A stretch of 15,295 bases of DNA from Candidatus Poribacteria bacterium (GTDB taxonomy: Bacteria; Poribacteria; WGA-4E; UBA9662), in contig PBVO01000037.1 of the NCBI GenBank assembly GCA_002729015.1, positions 49,591 through 64,885 of the forward strand. The letters are read 5' to 3'. Below the pieces are notes generated by a model. That model saw only the letters and a program-made list of their open reading frames with translations, had not been told where the DNA came from and did not search any database. The position numbers and the translations under genes are program-made. Shown one piece after another: positions 13,487 to 15,295 of this stretch. The number at the start of each line of letters is the position of its first letter. Within the stretch, counting starts at the first letter, position 1.

Positions 13487-13727
13487 ATGAGTTTAGATTT
13501 AGATTTTATGCCTCAGCCTATGCAAATTTGATTGATAGTAGGAATAGAGATTGGAGATTATTAGTACCATCGAGGGGCTGATGATTGCCCATCTACACCA
13601 ATTGAAGTTCGAAACACTCAGTGGGAAGTATATTGCAGAGAATTCCCAAAATTAGATTCCGACTTTCAGCCAAAAAATTAGCTATGACAAAAATGAGGTC
13701 AATCTAGATACGTTTGTTCCATACTAA
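13487..13727 (+). pseudogene. Short decayed gene with three frame changes, ribosome site still present
   Basis: AGGAGA (13475-13480) stands 6 nt before ATG 13487. The frame reads M-S-L-D-L-D-F-M-P-Q-P-M-Q-I and stops at TGA 13529-13531. The next segment starts at 13531 in another frame (I-D-S-R-N-R-D-W-R-L-L-V-P-S-R) and stops at 13579. One base on, after the run GGGG (13574-13577), a third segment reads A-D-D-C-P-S-T-P-I-E-V-R-N-T-Q-W and F-P-K-L-D-S-D-F, stopping at TAG 13679-13681. A fourth frame reads Y-D-K-N-E-V-N-L-D-T-F-V-P-Y to TAA 13725. Together they suggest an ancestral protein of about 78 residues. No family is recognised. It lies 57 nt before the membrane protein gene. Confidence 0.5.
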
Positions 13728-13784
13728 TTAACTGGATAAATCAAAAACAGTGGTTTTGAATTTGGATATCAATTCTTAGATCTT

Positions 13785-15295
13785 ATGATAAGTTCTCGAT
13801 CTCTCCCAATATCATCCGAACAATCTCAAAAACCCCAAATCATCAGATTGGTAATAGTTTTTCTTTTAATCACGCCTATCAGCTCTTATTTTCTGTTTCA
13901 GATGGAGTTGGTGCGATATACCTTTCCCACATGGGTAGTTCCATTATCTAATGTTATCTTCATTTTATTGTTGTTGTTAATCATTAACAAAGTATTCAAC
14001 TATCTTTGTCGGATTATCGATTTACCAATTAGTAATTTCTTGCAAACCGAGGAATTATTGTTGTTATATGTCATGCTCAGTTTAGCAACATCCCTTGCTG
14101 GGTGTGATGTCTTACAAGCAGTACTGTCCCTTTTAGGCCATGGAAATTGGTTTGCTACTGATGAAAATGAATGGGCAGAACTATTTGGGCACCACCTTCC
14201 AACTTGGCTAACAGTTTCTAATCGGACGGTATTAAAAGGCTACTATATGGGAGAATCAAGCCTTTACATTTCTTTACACTTACAAACTTGGTTGCCCGTT
14301 GTTTTAAATTGGATTTTATTATTCTTTTTATTATCTTTAATGTTTCTTTGTTTGAATGCTATTCTGTATCGCCAATGGAGCAACCTTGAACGGCTAACTT
14401 TTCCCATTATTCAACTTCCTCTGGCCATGGCAAAAACTGAGGATAGTATTTTTACCAATAAAAAACTTTGGTTAGGGATTTGTATCGCTAGTGCCATTGG
14501 TTTACTGAATGGCATAAGTACTCTTGTACCTTCCTTACCCGAGATACCAATTACACGTCGATCCTATCACTTTGTCGAATCTCCACTTAACTTTTATGGC
14601 TCAGTTACAATTGCTCTGTATCCATTTGCAATCGGTATAATGTTTTTAATGCCATTAGACGTTCTATTTTCTACTTTAGTATTTTACTTCTTGTATCGAA
14701 ATCAGACGGCTGCGGCCAGAGCATTTGGTATACCGGGTAATTTTCCATATTTAAATGAGCAGACTTTGGGTGCGTTTTTCGGGCTTTGTGTATTTTTTAT
14801 TTGGATTGGGCGAGCACACTTCAGAAAAGTATTAGACGTTGCTTTTAATCGGGTAACAGAAAAAAAAGAAGATAAAAATGAATTTTTATCTTATCGCTTA
14901 GCTGTTTGGGGGATACTGGTAACAGCGTTTGCTTTTTCTCTTGCTTTATTTCGAGCTGGCATGTCGATTTGGCTAGCACTATCTTTGACTTTGCTTATAT
15001 TAATTACACCGATTATTACAACTCGAATTCGGGCTGAGGCCGGTATATTTGTCCATGCCTATCATTGGCAAGCTCCGCGCTATTTTCTAATTGATCTTTT
15101 AGGTACTCGTCGATTAGGTCCACGAAACCTTACAGCTTTGTCAGTTTGCTTTTTTAATCGCGATTATCGACCTCAACAAATGCCTCACCAGATGGAAGCA
15201 TTCAAAATTGCAGAAACAGCTCAAATACAACGTTGGTCAATGATTACTGTAATCTTGGTTGCTACCGTAATCGGTGCTTTAATCGCTTTCTGGGT
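13785..15295 (+). CDS. Large multi-spanning membrane protein, DUF6785/DUF6784-like, 3' end cut by window
   Basis: The frame is open from ATG 13785 to the right edge (503 full codons). Hydrophobic segments by eye lie at about 20-38, 52-72, 91-113, 168-195, 229-248, 272-303, 325-342, 372-391, 394-412 and from 486 on, so this is a polytopic inner-membrane protein. Conserved-looking loops include L-E-R-L-T-F-P-I-I-Q-L-P (201-212) and R-I-R-A-E-A-G (414-420), together with the charged, His-rich V-H-A-Y-H-W after it. These are marks I associate with the DUF6785 family, which resembles oligopeptide-transporter-like proteins; transport is inferred, the substrate unknown. The ATG has no Shine-Dalgarno, but an in-frame TAA lies about 45 nt upstream and the next start would lose the first helix. 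Family call from memory of sequence style, not from a search. Confidence 0.75.
   Translation, partial: MISSRSLPISSEQSQKPQIIRLVIVFLLITPISSYFLFQMELVRYTFPTWVVPLSNVIFILLLLLIINKVFNYLCRIIDLPISNFLQTEELLLLYVMLSLATSLAGCDVLQAVLSLLGHGNWFATDENEWAELFGHHLPTWLTVSNRTVLKGYYMGESSLYISLHLQTWLPVVLNWILLFFLLSLMFLCLNAILYRQWSNLERLTFPIIQLPLAMAKTEDSIFTNKKLWLGICIASAIGLLNGISTLVPSLPEIPITRRSYHFVESPLNFYGSVTIALYPFAIGIMFLMPLDVLFSTLVFYFLYRNQTAAARAFGIPGNFPYLNEQTLGAFFGLCVFFIWIGRAHFRKVLDVAFNRVTEKKEDKNEFLSYRLAVWGILVTAFAFSLALFRAGMSIWLALSLTLLILITPIITTRIRAEAGIFVHAYHWQAPRYFLIDLLGTRRLGPRNLTALSVCFFNRDYRPQQMPHQMEAFKIAETAQIQRWSMITVILVATVIGALIAFW

Overview
The window is AT-rich, has no RNA genes or CRISPR array, and carries eight recognisable coding units plus several stretches of broken genes. 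The gene content is an N-terminally cut ConA-like secreted protein, a caspase/PEGA/formylglycine-enzyme-like (FGE-like) protein, an SDR, an Asp-box sialidase-like protein, two tandem LamG proteins, two phytanoyl-CoA dioxygenase-like proteins, an outer-membrane-like barrel and a DUF6785-like membrane protein. This mixture recalls Candidatus Poribacteria or a similar sponge-associated or marine didermic lineage. That assignment is inference from family content; no marker gene is present.

Layout. Positions 2-667: C-terminal part of a ConA-like protein, then about 900 nt of non-coding DNA with a perfect 20-bp inverted repeat and a cluster of short inverted motifs. 1573-4431: one ancestral caspase / coiled coil / PEGA / FGE-like gene, now cut by a single in-frame TAG. 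4548-5273: an SDR that lacks the usual YxxxK pair. 5345-6284: minus-strand debris of one or two shattered genes. 6372-7481: Asp-box sialidase-like gene. 7806-9459: two tandem LamG paralogues, the first frameshifted by one extra T. 9634-10437 and 10872-11630: two PhyH-type dioxygenases on the minus strand, the first with a near-consensus sigma70 promoter. 11960-12916: minus-strand barrel protein whose Shine-Dalgarno lies in a 9-bp tandem repeat. 12975-13727: more gene debris on both strands. 13785 to the right end: large membrane protein, cut by the window.

How they fit together. Most of the intact proteins are exported or membrane-bound, and several have carbohydrate-related folds (ConA-like, LamG, Asp-box propeller). 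This suggests surface glycan recognition or turnover rather than one pathway. Four exported proteins or remnants end in a similar short motif around T-x-W-[GA]-x-[ILV]-[KR], which looks like a shared C-terminal tag. The other theme is gene decay: two otherwise well-preserved genes each carry a single lesion, and several intergenic stretches hold protein-like fragments broken by stops and frame changes, while genes of 0.7-1.1 kb next to them are intact.
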